A DNA stretch of 64,000 nt from Isoetes taiwanensis (taxonomy: Eukaryota; Streptophyta; Lycopodiopsida; Isoetales; Isoetaceae), in the NCBI GenBank assembly GCA_021234155.1, contig JAJEKV010000052.1, positions 7,053,358 to 7,117,357 of the forward strand. The letters run 5' to 3'. A program made the position numbers and the translations under genes. The notes beneath the pieces are model-generated. The model had not been told where the DNA came from and ran no database searches. It worked only from the letters and a program-made list of their open reading frames with translations. How positions within the stretch are numbered: position 1 is the stretch's first letter; each line of letters starts with the position of its first letter. Below are positions 39,061 through 52,108 of the stretch, in pieces.

Positions 39061-41799
39061 CTGCACACTAGCTTTTGATGTTGATGCTGAAGCAAGGACA
39101 GTGGCTGAAGATGCATATGACAGTGAAGAGACAATTGACAAAAGCAACCTGCATATCAGCAACTCCTAGTATATATATGAATGTGAGCAGGCACTCTAAT
39201 TTGGTGTCTTGTTGATTTATTGGAGCACAATTAAGTCAATTTACTCTATTATTAGACATATTGTTATTCCAGTGAATCCCAACGGTTTGAATCATTTGTT
39301 CTACACAAACTGAACCATTTGTGAACACATGGAATTCCCAACTTTATAACTGCTTAGTTGCAGTTGCATGTTTACAGTGGAATGTTGCTATGCAGGCCCT
39401 ATAGCACAAGATAAAATAGCAATCATAGCACAAACCCTTAACCTCAGGAGTTACAACACTACCATTATCTCAACATGATTGCCCCTCAACAATTTCTAGC
39501 AAATAGAACATCATCTTATTAACACTATATCTATGACTAAATCTATGATAACAAATCTGGTGCTCAATATGGTATTGTTATATATATAATAGTGGCTGAT
39601 TATAGAGTACATGCCTAGCGAGCCCTGCCAAAATAGCTCATAGAGCTTCTAGACAACAACAAAAAAATTACACAAAGGAGAAGAGGAAAAAAAAAGGGGG
39701 GTCAAAATGGCCCTTTCTCACAGAAAAAACAAGCCCACATGATAGCTTATCTTGCCACGAATCAATAACATCCGGTGTTACCAAAATCCGTGGTGGATTT
39801 GTGGGTAATTTGCAGTGGCGCCCCTTAAGTGCGCGAAAGGGGGCGACCATACCCTATTCTTTTGCAGTCTCTTAAAGTTCATGAATTTACAATGTATATA
39901 TTATTGGCATTATACCCAAAATATATAATGCATAATACCGGTCAAGGTACCAGGACCGTGACAACTGAATAGATAACTTTAAATTCCTGAAGCCTATTAC
40001 AAAGAAGAACGTCAACAATATATCATGGATATGCCATTTGTAAGCTCAAATTACCAACTAGAATTTCTTTTTGGGGCATTCCTCTAAAAAGGGGATTTAT
40101 TGAAACAAGAGAGAGAAAATTTGCCACAATAAATGTAGCAATACAAACCTTCAATTTTTTTGGAGGGTCGACACATATATAATATTGGTCATTGTCAATG
40201 GAAGTACAAGCCCTTTACACATCATTGGCTTGTTCCTTTTAATGCCCCTGTTTTGTCTCTTTCATTGCATTTTGGATCACAATTATTTGGTGAAGCCACC
40301 ATAAGCAAGGTTTAACATCTACAACTATTATAAGTAAAGAATAAGACATTTTTACCATTGTAATTAAACTCAACAATTTCGAGTAAATGGATGAAATTGG
40401 AATTTGGAAATGCATAATATATAAATTCACTAAAAAGGTATGCATCCACAGCATACAAACAAAAGTATAAGACTTTGACAAAGCACTAGCATCCAAAATT
40501 GCCATAAGAGTGAGTCCCCCACCACATGGACAAGACTATTGATTTGTTAAGCATGAGGCTAAACTTTTTTTGGGGAGACAATGATAGTCCGGATACTAAC
40601 AAAGAATGTTGAATTCCCAAACCATTTCAAATTATTATAAATGAAGACCCCACACCCTTGAAACCAAGAACTCTCCTTGGATATTTTCACTAAAGGATTA
40701 AGTCTTCTAGTCAATGATCTTTCCAAGTGTATTGATCAAAATGCAATAAGAGCGATCATAATCAAGGGGTTCAAAGTTCAAGAATGTGATTCTTGTAGCT
40801 TACACAAATTTAATTATTTATTAGTACTATGGCTAAGTGGTGAACTACTACAAGGTCATCTGTAAGACACTAAATGCAAACGTGAATAGATTTTTTAGAA
40901 CTTGCAACTTTGAGGAGGAGGATTTTTCTCTATTGCATGCTGCACAGAGCATCAAGAATGTATTAACATCTATCAAAGACCAATTAGACATTTTTTAATT
41001 TCTTCAAATTGTAGGCTGATTTTGGGTCCTAGAATTAAAAGCTAAATTCATTTTCACCTCTACAAGCCACCCTGCTTGATCTATTCCACTTTGCTTTAGT
41101 TCACTTTAATTTAGAGGGCTTCGGATTAGTTTGATTCGAGGTGCTTCATTATGGCAAAAGGTAGCAAGAAAATAGAAAATGTGTTATACATAATTGGTAC
41201 TCGATCTAGAGACAGGGACAAATCAGTGTCCAGATAACTTTATCGCCTTCTCTCATTGGCCCACAATGGCCTTTCACGGGAAAGCTATTTTGCACAAGTA
41301 TACCATCTGCTATCTTTTGTCCACAAAGGAGCTTCTTGATTGAGGAGAGAGGACTCTCATGACGTCTTGTCAGAGTACTCTCCAATCCTAGTACAACTTC
41401 CTTGCCGAAGCAGCTTCTACAAGAGTCTCTAGCACAACTTCATCTCCAATAGGAGGAGTCTTTACAAGAGCAAATGCAACCATTCATGCCAAGTAGGAGG
41501 GAGACCCAACAAAATTCTGCAATGGAATAGCTTCATGTTCATAAGGAGGAATTTTGACCAGCACAAGCTCTAGATGAATGTGTATGATATGCTAGTGCAT
41601 TAGAAGAGTTTAAGAAGTATGTGGGTCTTATAGATCAGTCGATCTTAATGGACACTAAAAATGCTCTTCTTGAATGAAGGCACTGTAAAAAAAGAAGAAG
41701 TTAGTGCATGAGTTACTAATGTTCTTTCACGTCATAAATGAGCGATAGAGAAGAAGGTGCTACCACATGGAGGTGGCCCTTTGTATGTTGAAGTTCCCT
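39061..41799. other. Spacer, no gene identified
   Basis: AT-rich. Short open frames at 40239-40505 (minus) and 40677-40865 (plus) lack recognisable motifs. Nothing further is supported. Confidence 0.45.
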
Positions 41800-41861
41800 T
41801 TTTTTTCTTTTTAATTTTTGAAGGATGAACAAAAATATTTGTTAATCAAAAGTAAACATTC
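41800..41861 (-). mobile_element. 3' end of a truncated retroposon, second copy
   Basis: T-rich run then TTTGAAGGATGAACAAAAAT and GTTAATCAAAAGTAAACATT, matching 10398-10456. Minus orientation. Confidence 0.55.
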
Positions 41862-42419
41862 TCGTGTTGTGATTCACAAGATACAACGATATCCCACATA
41901 TAGGCTTTTCATTCATCTCATTAGTTTTCTACAATGATTTAGATTGCGTACTTGCACATTTGCAAACTACCCACAAAAAAATAAAAAGCACATGGAATAT
42001 CCAGTCACATCACCTGGATCTCAAAATTAAAAATTCTACAGATGTTGGATATTGTACCTGTTGAGAGCTAATCGATGGGAGAAAAAACATTGGCCTTTCA
42101 AGTTTTCTAGGAAAAACCCTAGCGATAGATAAGCCCTTGGTAAGGGGCTTGGACAAACTGCAAGGCTGCTAAATATGCTCCCATAAAAAATCCCACGATG
42201 CAAGGAGAAATCGGAGTCCCATATCCCAGTATACCATGCACATCACTAATACTAAAACACAATGATAAGAAAATAAATCCTGGAAAAGCGAGGATTTGTT
42301 CAAGTGTCCCATGCTAGAAAACTTCAAAAAGTGAGAGGCTAGTCACCCGTCCCACCCGAACATTTAAACACAACATTTACATGGATATACAAAATTAAGG
42401 GAGATATGGTGGGAATCAA
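41862..42419. other. Spacer, likely body of the truncated retroposon
   Basis: Sequence beyond the 41800 tail. No motif recognised and the 5' limit is unknown. Confidence 0.35.
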
Positions 42420-42905
42420 GGGTATTGCAGAGAGATGAGAAAGCGTCAATGAAGAACCCTGCAATACATAGCGATCTCACCATTGGATTAGCAGCTCAAA
42501 ATGCATGCGATGCATGCATGCGACACATGCAATGTATGGATGCTCATCTTGCACAAGAATCCAGATCCAATAATCGAATTGATTGCATTCTTGTGGTGCA
42601 ACTCACAAGATATACAACAACATCCCAATACCAAGAAACTTCTAAGTTTTCACAAACTAGATTCAAGGCAAAGACCGAAGCATTGTCCTACGCAGGACAA
42701 ATAAGGATGAGATAGAAAAGGCTATAAAATAGGATAAGAAACGCCAAGAGAGATTAAGCTATAAAAGAAGAAGCCGCTTCTCTTCTACATGGGATCACAA
42801 AAAAAAATAAAAATAACTAAATAAATAAATAAAATCAACAGTACTGCTGAGAGATGCAAAAAGCGTCAATGAAGAACTTTGCAACATATAGCGATCTTCC
42901 CATCT
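42420..42905. repeat. Duplicated 60-bp segment
   Basis: GCAGAGAGATGAGAAAGCGTCAATGAAGAAC (about 42427) recurs at about 42847 as GCTGAGAGATGCAAAAAGCGTCAATGAAGAAC, both continuing to ATAGCGATCT. A TGCATGCGATGCATGCATGCG palindromic patch is at about 42503. Confidence 0.7.
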
Positions 42906-43125
42906 CTTGCCTCTTCAAAGGGCAGCCCTTGATTGCCACATCATCTACTTTCAGAAGAGGGTCAACATGGATGAGTCTACTCCCCTCAACTTGGCTTACA
43001 TCGTGGCAATGGGGCCACAACGCCTCAAGGCCTCTGGAAAGAAAGGCGAGTTCAATGGCTCACCAAGTGGAATGTGCAGCACAGGTATATACAGGCACAA
43101 ACAGAAGTAGATCACCATACCTTGA
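42906..43125 (+). pseudogene. RTE-like ORF fragment
   Basis: Translation includes FQKRVNMDESTPLNLAYIVA and GPQRLKASGKKGEFNGSPSG. It aligns in DNA and protein with 63340-63530 (KVVNMGDLRLPNLAYIMTWV), which follows a recognisable RTE RT C-terminus. It is therefore a second fragment of that element's ORF. No RT motif is present in this piece itself. Confidence 0.5.
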
Positions 43126-43684
43126 AGCAGTATCTTGACGCTTGCTTCCTTTGCAAGCTTTAGATTGCCAGCACCCTTGAATATGTCAAGATAACACATT
43201 ACCAGCACCACATAAATCCCACGCACAGGATCCACAATGCTACTCACATACCCATCTACCTATGAAGAAGTGCAAACTCATTGCCTCGATTTGCACAGGT
43301 GGCACACTATCACCGTCTCCGTATTGAAATAGACAGAGGACAGGGTTTGTCAGTGTTGCCAAGGGGAAAACGTTGAAGATGAATGTCCTTATTCTACAGA
43401 CCTATCCAGCATAAGAACAAATCCGGACACGCCATGCTGAGTTAGTCACCCGACCAGGCGCTGCATGTGCTATTGAAGATGATTTTGGTACGGATGTTGG
43501 GACCGTACCTTTAGGAGGTCATGGATATGCAGGCTCAGCAATGATCTCGGACACTCACCTAAGATGTACATATATTTCATGATGTATATATTTGTACAGT
43601 TTGTCAGCATCCTTATTACAGCCACAGGTTTTCCCTCGGAAACCCTTCAAGGTGGGGTTTTCTTAAATCCAAATAGTAAGAAGT
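43126..43684. other. Spacer, nothing identified
   Basis: No supported feature. Confidence 0.45.
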
Positions 43685-43765
43685 CTGTTGTGCTCCTTTA
43701 TTGGGTCCAATAGGCCAATTGGTTTCCATGGACAATAAAATCCATTCAAATCAATTCAAGTTCGA
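43685..43765 (+). mobile_element. Retroposon 3' tail with ATTCA-type repeats
   Basis: CCAATTGGTTTCCATGGACAATAAAATCCATTCAAATCAATTCAAG. The same pattern occurs at 57745-57832 (GGTCTTCGTGGACGATAAAAGCCATTCAATTCAATTC). A simple-repeat tail is typical of RTE-clade elements; the body is not recognised. Confidence 0.5.
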
Positions 43766-46410
43766 ACTGGAAAATTTTAATGTATGAGACAATGTAATAA
43801 CCAATTACACCATGAAACCAATATTGAAAGTGGCCATTGAAAAGTTAATCAAGGATTCCTACTATTAAAATTGCTACAGAAACACATCAACCTATTTGTG
43901 TACAAAAATGAACAATGTTATTTTTGTACATTGTTTTGTGGTGTAGTTGGTGATTGTGCAAGGCTAATACACGAGAGAAGAAAGCCTCCATGATAAATTT
44001 CTTGTAACAGAAACTTGACAAGCTTAGTCTCCTCCTCTTAAGACTATTTCTAAGTGCATGTCTAACCCTTCATTTGGATGGCACATCTCTAGGGGAACTA
44101 TCCTAAAATAACCAAAAAACTATCTATTACATTGAACTAAACACATCTAATTCTCATGCACTCACAAGAATATTCACAACAGTACAACTTTAACGTAGCA
44201 TATGCTCTACGATAGATTCATCACAAATCCGAGCGCCCTATTGCTTGCAGATTAGTTTGATATCATTTGGATTCTAAGGAGACGGCTTCATCGTACCATA
44301 CACCCTTCTACTATTAGCTCATGGGTAGAGGGTAGACTAACATCTTCATAAAGGCAACCCATGATACGTTAACATCTTGTTACTGCTTGTGTGATGGTTG
44401 TTGACGTGGAGTTGTTGAACTTCAGATTTTTTATCAGCATCTATTTATTATCATTTTTTTTTTGCTCCTATGAGGCATGTCTACCACACAAGTTATTTGT
44501 GGTATATGATTTAAACAAATGGGTTCAGTGATAATGACTCGTATAAACATAAGTTGTGGTGTAAAAGTTAAACAAGTGTGCTCAATTTGACATGTATATG
44601 AGTCGTGTCTGTCTGTAACTGAACGGGCTCAATTTACCATGTTGTTAAGGGGACAAAAATTATAGAAAAAAGAAAAGGTCAATGTTTTAAAGTGAGTTTA
44701 AGTCCAATGAGTCTTTTGTGGTGCAATTTTTTTGCAATGAACCTTGTAGAATGTTCTTAAGATCGTTTGTATCCTCAATGTTTACCATCTAGCACGCGTT
44801 AGAAGATTTAAACCACAAGCAAATATAAATAGTACTTAAACTTATATACGGGGCTATATAATTTCCATAAATGGTGTCCATTTGCCATCAAATTGGCTAG
44901 TTTAAATTTGCATCGAAGCAACTCTAGGCATGTTAGAGACATGCTTTACAGGGTTGATCCAATTTTGCCATCCTACAATATTTATATATGTTCAAAAATA
45001 TAGTATTTTTCTTTATCAAATGTCCTTTTCTAATATTTGTCAAGACATTTCTTGTATTCTAAAGAAACGTTGTTCGTTAGTTTTATGAATAAGAAAAGGC
45101 ATCAATTTAAGACATCATTTACTAGAGGACAAAGTCTCAATTTTATAAGGTCTCCATAATATGACAACCAATTTCGAGCGAAATATTGGCTCCCGAAAGG
45201 GGGTTGGATTCCAAAAAATGGCGAGCCGAATACGCCGTGCATAATAATCATATTTCATTGTGATATGAGAATCAAATTTATTGTAGTAATGTTGTGTGTT
45301 GCAGATGGCCAGTTCGTTTGGTTTTCAACTTTCTTGCGCGAGTTCGAATCCATCTTTTCACATTTTTTACTTTAGACAGGTATTCGACTCACACAATATT
45401 TTTTGGGCGTATTTGACTTACATAACTTACATGCGAATCTACGAGTTGAATACCCCATTTTTGCAAAATAGAACCCAATCTACGAGTCTAATACCCCATT
45501 GGAATCCAACCCGAACCAATCTAATGCACCGAACCAATTTATCCTCAATGAAATGAGTGCACATATGTTACTCATATATTGTATTTTTTGTACTTCCAAA
45601 AGGACCTTTGATATTTAATTTCGTAAAAATTTCCTTAGTAGGCCATGTGAGTATATCTACTTATTTGGCTATGAATGGGCTACTAAATTCGACAATCTAG
45701 TCAAAGTGGCAATGACATGTTGTAAATTCAACGGAAGTATCTGCATTTTATGGGTCATGGGTGAGTTGGGACTTGCTAAAAGGGTCTTGCAACATGAGTT
45801 CCATTGATTGTAGATTTTACCATGCATAAGATGGGAAGGTGTTAAAAGGACCTTGTCACATTCAAGAACTTTGGTTGTACTGTGATGTTTAGACGTATTA
45901 GTCTTAGATAAACAATTATAACTCGTTGGTGACTCGCCTGCCCATACCTATGACGACAATATAAGATTATAGGATCTCCTCGACAAACTTATTGAGCCTT
46001 AATCAGGTCTAATGTCATCTTAAATCAATTCCTACCTTACAAGAACAAAGAAGCATTCCAGGACCCTAGCAACTCCTGTCCAGGTGGAAGGTCCTGTATG
46101 GGAATGGGACCACCAGGCTGCATTAAATACAACTCCCGACAATCCAGGTCCGATCGCAACCCATATCTCCCCTCGACCCATGTTTGTTAGGCGCCCGTCT
46201 TCGAGTATAGGGCGACCAATAAGAAATGAAAGTTGAGTAGAGACCCTTGCCCCCAACCAAAATAGTTTGAAGCACGTTTGATTATTGTCCGAAAAAAAAA
46301 AATTCCATATATTTATGAAAATGCCCTTGTCTTAAGGGTATCCTTTATCTATATACAAGTTTATTAATATTTAGGGCCTACACATTTGGAGAAATTTGTG
46401 ACAAAAATGT
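43766..46410. other. AT-rich spacer, no gene identified
   Basis: Open frames at 45296-45556 (plus) and 46032-46256 (minus) show no family motif. A GTTCGAATCC word near 45349 is not part of a foldable tRNA. Confidence 0.45.
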
Positions 46411-48720
46411 GTGAAAAATAACCTACAAAATATACCCAGTGTGAAAGACTCTCCTAGAAGATTCTACATAGATTCCCCTAGATTTTCAAAAACTATCCCA
46501 AGGTTCCTCTACATTTCCCAAGATTCCATGTATATTCTCCTAGATTCCCTTGGATTATATGAAAATTCCTCAAGATTCTCCAGGATTCTATTAAGATTCC
46601 TCTATATTATATCATAGATTCCATTAAGATTCCAAGATTCACCCTGCAAAACATATACAGTGTGAAAGATTCTCTTACATTCTAAAAATTCTATATCCCA
46701 ATATTCTTCTACATTTCTCAAGATTCTATGTATATTCTCCTAGATTCCCTTAGATCATATGAAAGTCCTCAAGATTCTCTAGGATTCTATCGAGATTCTC
46801 CTACATCATAAAAGATTCCTCTAAATTCCCCAAGATTTTATGTAGATTCTCCTACATTTCCTTCGATTCTATGAAGATCCCCTTAGATTCTCCAAGATTC
46901 CTCTAGATTCTCTCAAGATTCCCATATATTCCCCAAGAATCTATGTAGATTCTCGTAGACTCTCTAAGATCTTATGAAGATTCCCTTAGGCTCTCCAAGA
47001 TTCCATCAAGATTCCCCTAGATTCTCAAAGTTTCAGGGTTTCCCTAGATTCCCAAAGATTCTCTCAAGATTCACATGATTCCCCAAGATTCTTCTAGATT
47101 CTCTAAGATCCTATCAAGATTTCCTTAGATTCTCAAGTATTCTACGAACATTCCTCAGATTCCTATAGATCCTCTTGAGATTCCCATAGTCCCCAAGATT
47201 CTCTTGAGATTCCCCAAAATTTTCAACAACTATCCTAAGATTCCTAGAGATTCCTCAAGAATCTATGTAGATTCTTTTAGCTTCCCTTATATCTTATGAG
47301 GACACCCCTAGATTCTCAAAGATTCTCTCAAGAATCCCATAGATCCCCCAAGATTCTATGTAGATTCTCCTAGATTCTCGAAGATCGTTTTGAGATTCCA
47401 CTAGATTCCTTGAGGTTCCTTTAGATTCTTTAAGATTCCTTAGATTCTCAAAAAATTTATGAAGATTCCCTTAGATTCCTCTAGATTCTCCCAAGATTCC
47501 CATAGATTCCCCAAGATTCTATGTAGATTCTTCTAGATTCTCTAATCCTATGAAGATTTCCGTAGATTTTCTAAGATTCCATCAAGATTCCCCTAGATTC
47601 TTAAAGATTTATGAAGATTCCACTGGATTCCTCTAGGTTCGCAAAGATTCTTTAGATTCCTAAAGATTCTAATGAGATTCACTTCGTGTACCATAGATTT
47701 CGTTAAGATTTATGAAAATTCCAAAGATTCCCCTAGATTCTCTTAACATACCATAGATTCCATTAAGATTCTAAGATAAGATCCCATGTAGATTCTCCTA
47801 GATTCTCTAAGATCCTATCAAGATTTCCTTAGATTCTCAAGTATTCTATGAAGATTTCCCAGATTCCCATAGATCCTCTTGAGATTCCCATAGTCCCTAA
47901 GATTCTCTTGAGATTCCCTGAAATTTTCAACAACTATCCTAAGATTCCTAGAGATTCCTCAAGAATCTATGTAGATTCTTTTAGCTTCCCTTACATCTTA
48001 TGAGGACACCCCTAGGTTCTCAAAGATTCTCTCAAGAATCCCATAGATCCCCCAAGATTCTATGTAGATTCTCCTAGATTCTCAAAGATCCCTTTTGAGA
48101 TTCCACTAGATTCCTTGAGGTTCCTTTAGATTCTCTAAGATTCCCTAGATTCTCAAAAAATTTATGAAGATTCCCTTAGATTCCTCTAGATTCTCCCAAG
48201 ATTCCCATAGATTCCCCAAGATTCTAGGTAGATTCTCCTAGATTCTCTAATCCTATGAAGATTTCCCTAGATTCTCTAAGATTCCATCAAGATTCCCATA
48301 GATTCCCCAAGATTCTAGGTAGATTCTCCTAGATTCTCTAATCCTATGAAGATTTCCCTAGATTCTCTAAGATTCCATCAAGATTCCCCTAGAATCTCAA
48401 AGATTTATGAAGATTCCACTGGATTCCTCAAGGTTTGCAAAGATTCTTATGTGATTCCTATAGATTCCTAAAGATTCTAATGAGATTCACCTAGATTCTC
48501 AAAGATTCCAGGAAAATTCCCCTAGATTCTCTTCGTGTACCATAGATTTCGTTAAGATTTATGAAAATTCCATTGAATTCCACTAGATTCGCAAAGATTC
48601 TCTTGTGATTCCTATAGATTCTTTAAGATTCTATTGAGATTCCTCTAGATTCTCAAAGATACCTGGAAGATTCCCCTAGATTCTCTTAACATACCATAGA
48701 TTCCATTAAGATTCTAAGAT
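46411..48720. repeat. Degenerate GATTC-type minisatellite, 2.3 kb
   Basis: About 2.3 kb built from short variants of the type AGATTCYCCTAGATTCTC-CA, with AGATTC recurring every 10-20 bp. Higher-order structure is visible. A block beginning GATCCTATCAAGATTTCCTT at 47107 recurs at 47811 (offset 704 bp). A TTCTAGGTAGATTCTCCTAG block at 48220 recurs at 48311 (offset 91 bp). CTTAACATACCATAGATTCC near 47743 recurs near 48685. No coding capacity persists through it. The array starts after ordinary sequence at about 46440 and ends sharply near 48725. Confidence 0.93.
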
Positions 48721-49635
48721 AAGAAGATTCTTAGGATCCGATCAAGTTGGCTCCAACTATGACGGAACGATGCCAAAGCACCACTCATTGGAAAGTTCTC
48801 GACGAGAGAAATCCAAAGACGTGGGCCCCACCTTAATCCGACCCCTCTAGTGCAAGTTACAGGCCTTTGAATGCGATTAAGAAAAAAGAAGCTTTCTAGA
48901 AAGTGCATCTACTAAATGCTTTGCCATCTCACTACATTTTTATTAATGAGGATGCCACCTCACCTCATTTAAAAGAAAAAATGTAATTTAATATAAAAAC
49001 TTAATGGCTAGGATTTATCCTAACCTTTTGATCTAACGGCTAAGATCTCCTACACCAAATCGCCTTTAAGGAACCTTCCTTGCACCTTCCCTACATTTGA
49101 TTCGATAGTTCACAGATGGGGTGCATGCCCCCATGCATGCCCATGCATGTACACACATCTAAATATGTGGCCGAGATTTAACCCCTAAAATTCGACGGCA
49201 CAGATAGAAAGGAGCAACCGATGTGTCCACACATCAAAGTGTGTTTATATATATAATGATATGGAAACAAGTGTAATTTTTTGTGATGATCCAAATGGGA
49301 ACGTGTCCTGTAGATTAACTGTAAATGTGGAAGATTGATATTTTTCCATCAAAGTTAACATCACTTTCGGAGTCCAAAATTATGGCCTCCTGAATCTTTG
49401 CCCTTTTTGTATATTGAAAATAACATAGCTTGTGATTTTGGATTTTGATTCAGGTGATTTTAGATTTCATGGGAAGATATCATCCTCACCTATTCCCAAT
49501 TGGATCAGGGCATTTTCACAATTTTGCAAATATCTAACTACTAGAAAAAGTGCCCAGCGTTGCTGGGCTTTTTAATGGGATATATTCAAAAACTAATAAA
49601 AATATAGTTGAATGCTACGCCTTCTTGATTTTGGG
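48721..49635. other. Spacer, nothing identified
   Basis: No gene supported. Flanks the minisatellite. Confidence 0.45.
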
Positions 49636-49639
49636 ATGT

Positions 49640-50050
49640 TCCTTATTAGTTTATGCGTTGTATCAGTCATTGTTGAACAATGATACTTGGGACTTGTGTC
49701 GCCTCCCTACTAATAGAAAGGTTGTTGCTTGCAAATGGGTATACAACGTAAAGTGTGATGAACGTGGAACATTGATAGATCAAGGCACGTTTGGTAGCCA
49801 AGGGAACTCACAAGTGCCAGGCGTAAATTTCTATGGAACATTTGCTCCGGTTGCCCGCCTCACCTCTGTTCGCTTGGTGATTGCCTTAGCAGTAGCCCAT
49901 GGCCTAGACTTATAGCAGATGTACGTCAAGACTTCTTTTCTTAATGGTAAACTCAAGGAAGAAGTCCGCATGAAACAAGCAGCAGGATTTATCAAAAGCC
50001 AAGAACAATTAAGTGTACAAGCTTAAAAAGGCAATTCATGGACTCAGACA
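49640..50050 (+). pseudogene. Ty1/copia reverse transcriptase N-terminal fragment
   Basis: NDTWDLCRLPTNRKVVACKW and VYNVKCDERG, then YGTFAPVARLTSVRLVIALA, HGLDL-stop-QMYVKTSFLNGKLKEEV. This is the start of the copia RT domain (WVY-K, FAPV, DVKxAFLNG). The first catalytic position reads V-K-T-S rather than V-K-T-A with a preceding Asp replaced by Tyr, and a stop lies at 49913-49915. It ends before the YVDD motif. Confidence 0.85.
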
Positions 50051-50088
50051 GTCATGACGGCAGTGGTACCACACAATTCATCAATTCT

Positions 50089-50403
50089 TCACCCAAATAG
50101 ACCAGTGACCAATTCATGTGCCTTCATCTGTTTGATGAGAGGGTAGTTGGCATGGCATAATCGTTCATGCCATGTCTTGGCCTTTTGCATTTCTATTGTA
50201 GTCAATGCTATGCTAGAGTTGGCAGTCCAGCTGAGCTGGTATATGTTGCCAGCCCGTTTTCCAGTGGCAATGATATCGTTTTTGTCCTTCACAACACATC
50301 TGCCATTTCCAAAATTAATGTAAAATCTCGCATCATCCATTTTTGATATGGAAAGCAAGTTCGCTTCAAGGTCTGGCACGTGAAGGACATTATTTAGGTG
50401 CAA
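50089..50403 (-). pseudogene. Ty1/copia GAG-pre-integrase fragment
   Basis: LNNVLHVPDLEANLLSISKM, GNGRCVVKDKNDIIATGK, and WHERLCHANYPLIKQM give the pre-integrase module with the HxxxCH start of the integrase zinc finger. It is on the opposite strand to the RT fragment just 40 bp away, whereas in an intact element it would be upstream on the same strand. The two are therefore pieces of a rearranged element or of two elements. Confidence 0.85.
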
Positions 50404-51827
50404 CGTTCCCTATGGCATATTCTTCTAGGATGTTATGATGACTTCATGCTAAGACCCTAGGAGAGTATAAAATTTGGGCCAGTCAAATGTTATTAGTTGG
50501 CAACAAACACTTCAATCAATGATTAAAATTAAATCTCAAACTATAAACCCAAAAATCAGGATGTTAAGGACCCATGGAACTCCTATAATTCATCATGATC
50601 CCTAGACATCCAACATTCACATAAAACCTAATGTGCATATAAACCATGACTCTAACAATTGAACAGACATTTAGTTTTACGGTATTACCCCATCTATCTT
50701 CAATGCTCAAGCACTTGCCATCTACCTCCTTCCTCCCTCTCAAACATATGCATACACCCCCAATAAACTTTTTGTCGAGTCAATATTCAACCATTAATGT
50801 TCGACATTGTTGGGCATCTATTTAGAATAGATTCTAATCATTAAATCAGCAAACTAAGTGATGAAATTGAGGTGCTAATGTTCATTAAATCAAAATTATA
50901 CATTAATAACCTAGGCAAAGTGCCTAATAAATTATCTAAAAATGCCATTAATCCAAATTTCTCACCATTGTGTTAACACTCTGACATATGAGTACTTATC
51001 TCTATACATTGTCTTTAGTCAACTCTTTCTATACAAGTTTGACGTTACATGTTTATTTCCATATAAAAAACAATATATAACACAAGCTTGCTTTCCTAAG
51101 GATGTTCATGGTGACATGAAAATTGGCGGCTTTGCTCAGAAAACTCCGAATATGAGCAAAAGACACAAAAAAATTTCTTTATCATAAACAATCCCTTAGA
51201 AGTACAATCACCTGTATCCAGATTGCATAGAAGCTCAAACAATAAATATGGAACATAGAAATGGACATGGGACCTAGCAATCCCTGCCAAAGAACGATCT
51301 TCAACGACACAAAGCCTTTCTTTAATATTCTTCCTCTTTCACGAAATGTTAAGAGTAGCCAAAAGAGGATCAAATTTTACAATGGATGATGGCATTTTGG
51401 CGGAAGCAAAGCAATCAAAATTGGCAGAAAGGAAAGAATTTGGTTGCTTGTGCCAAAACCCTAACCTCAACATAATTAAAACTGAAAAAATTATTTCCGG
51501 GTATATATTGACGAAACTGGAAAATGGCTTTTGGTAACATTTCTATATATTTTTTCAAAGGAACCGTTTCCTGCTAAAAATTTTGGGCAATCAGAATTTT
51601 CAAATTCCAGCAGGTAGTCCGCAAGAGCTCAGTTCCTCGGAATCTGTTTGATAGAAAAGGCACAACAAAATGGGGCCCCGAGTACCTTAAGCAAAACTGC
51701 CTGCAACCAGGTTTGAAGCTGTTGTATGCCTGCAATCAGATTTGAAACCGTCGTAAGCCGTGGTATGCAACCAGATTTGAAGCCGTTGTACAGATACCCA
51801 TTTTGCAAAGTTTGCTGGGTTTTATTA
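50404..51827. other. AT-rich spacer, nothing identified
   Basis: No gene. Repeated GCAACCAGATTTGAAGCCGTTGTA-like words at about 51704-51795 form a short tandem repeat. Confidence 0.45.
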
Positions 51828-51838
51828 AATATCCCACA
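51828..51838 (+). promoter_or_regulatory. Possible plant snRNA upstream sequence element
   Basis: TATCCCACAGG, about 73 bp before the U1-like start, resembles the plant USE (RTCCCACATCG) in sequence and position. The TATA-like word about 35 bp further on (TTACAAAA) is weak. Confidence 0.5.
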
Positions 51839-51901
51839 GGAATGTGCCATGGAAGAAGGCAAGGGAGAATTACAAAACAAAAGGATGGGGCACACTGAAC
51901 T

Positions 51902-52058
51902 ATACTTACCTGGGCGGGGTCTATCGGTGGTCCAGAGGGCCGATGGCCTAGGATGGTTTATGCCATTGCACTAGGGTGTGGATCGTCCTAGCATCTCCTC
52001 AAGGGGAGAGTGCACGTCATAATTTGTGGTAGTGGGGGCTCGCGTTCGCGCGGCCCCC
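51902..52058 (+). ncRNA. U1 snRNA-like gene
   Basis: The 5' end ATACTTACCTG is the invariant sequence that pairs with 5' splice sites. Next comes stem-loop I (ATCGG...CCGAT around 51922-51945). The loop II word CCATTGCACT contains the U1A-binding ATTGCAC. The Sm site AATTTGTGG is at 52021-52029. The terminal stem is GGGGGCTCGCG...CGCGGCCCCC. Length about 157 nt against about 160 for plant U1. The stem-loop I loop reads GGTCCAGAGG rather than the plant GATCAAGAAG-type loop needed for U1-70K binding, so it may be a variant or pseudogene despite the good ends. Confidence 0.88.
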
Positions 52059-52108
52059 TTCAATCAATCCAACTCATACTTCTAGCATAATCTAAGGTGA
52101 GTCTTTTA

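Noticed and set aside
45300-45365. tRNA gene suggested by GTTCGAATCC and GATGG/CCATC ends
   Set aside because: Only about 55 nt, with no foldable D and anticodon arms.
46411-48720. CRISPR-like array
   Set aside because: Unit lengths vary, there are no uniform repeats with unique spacers, and the context is eukaryotic. It is a degenerate minisatellite.
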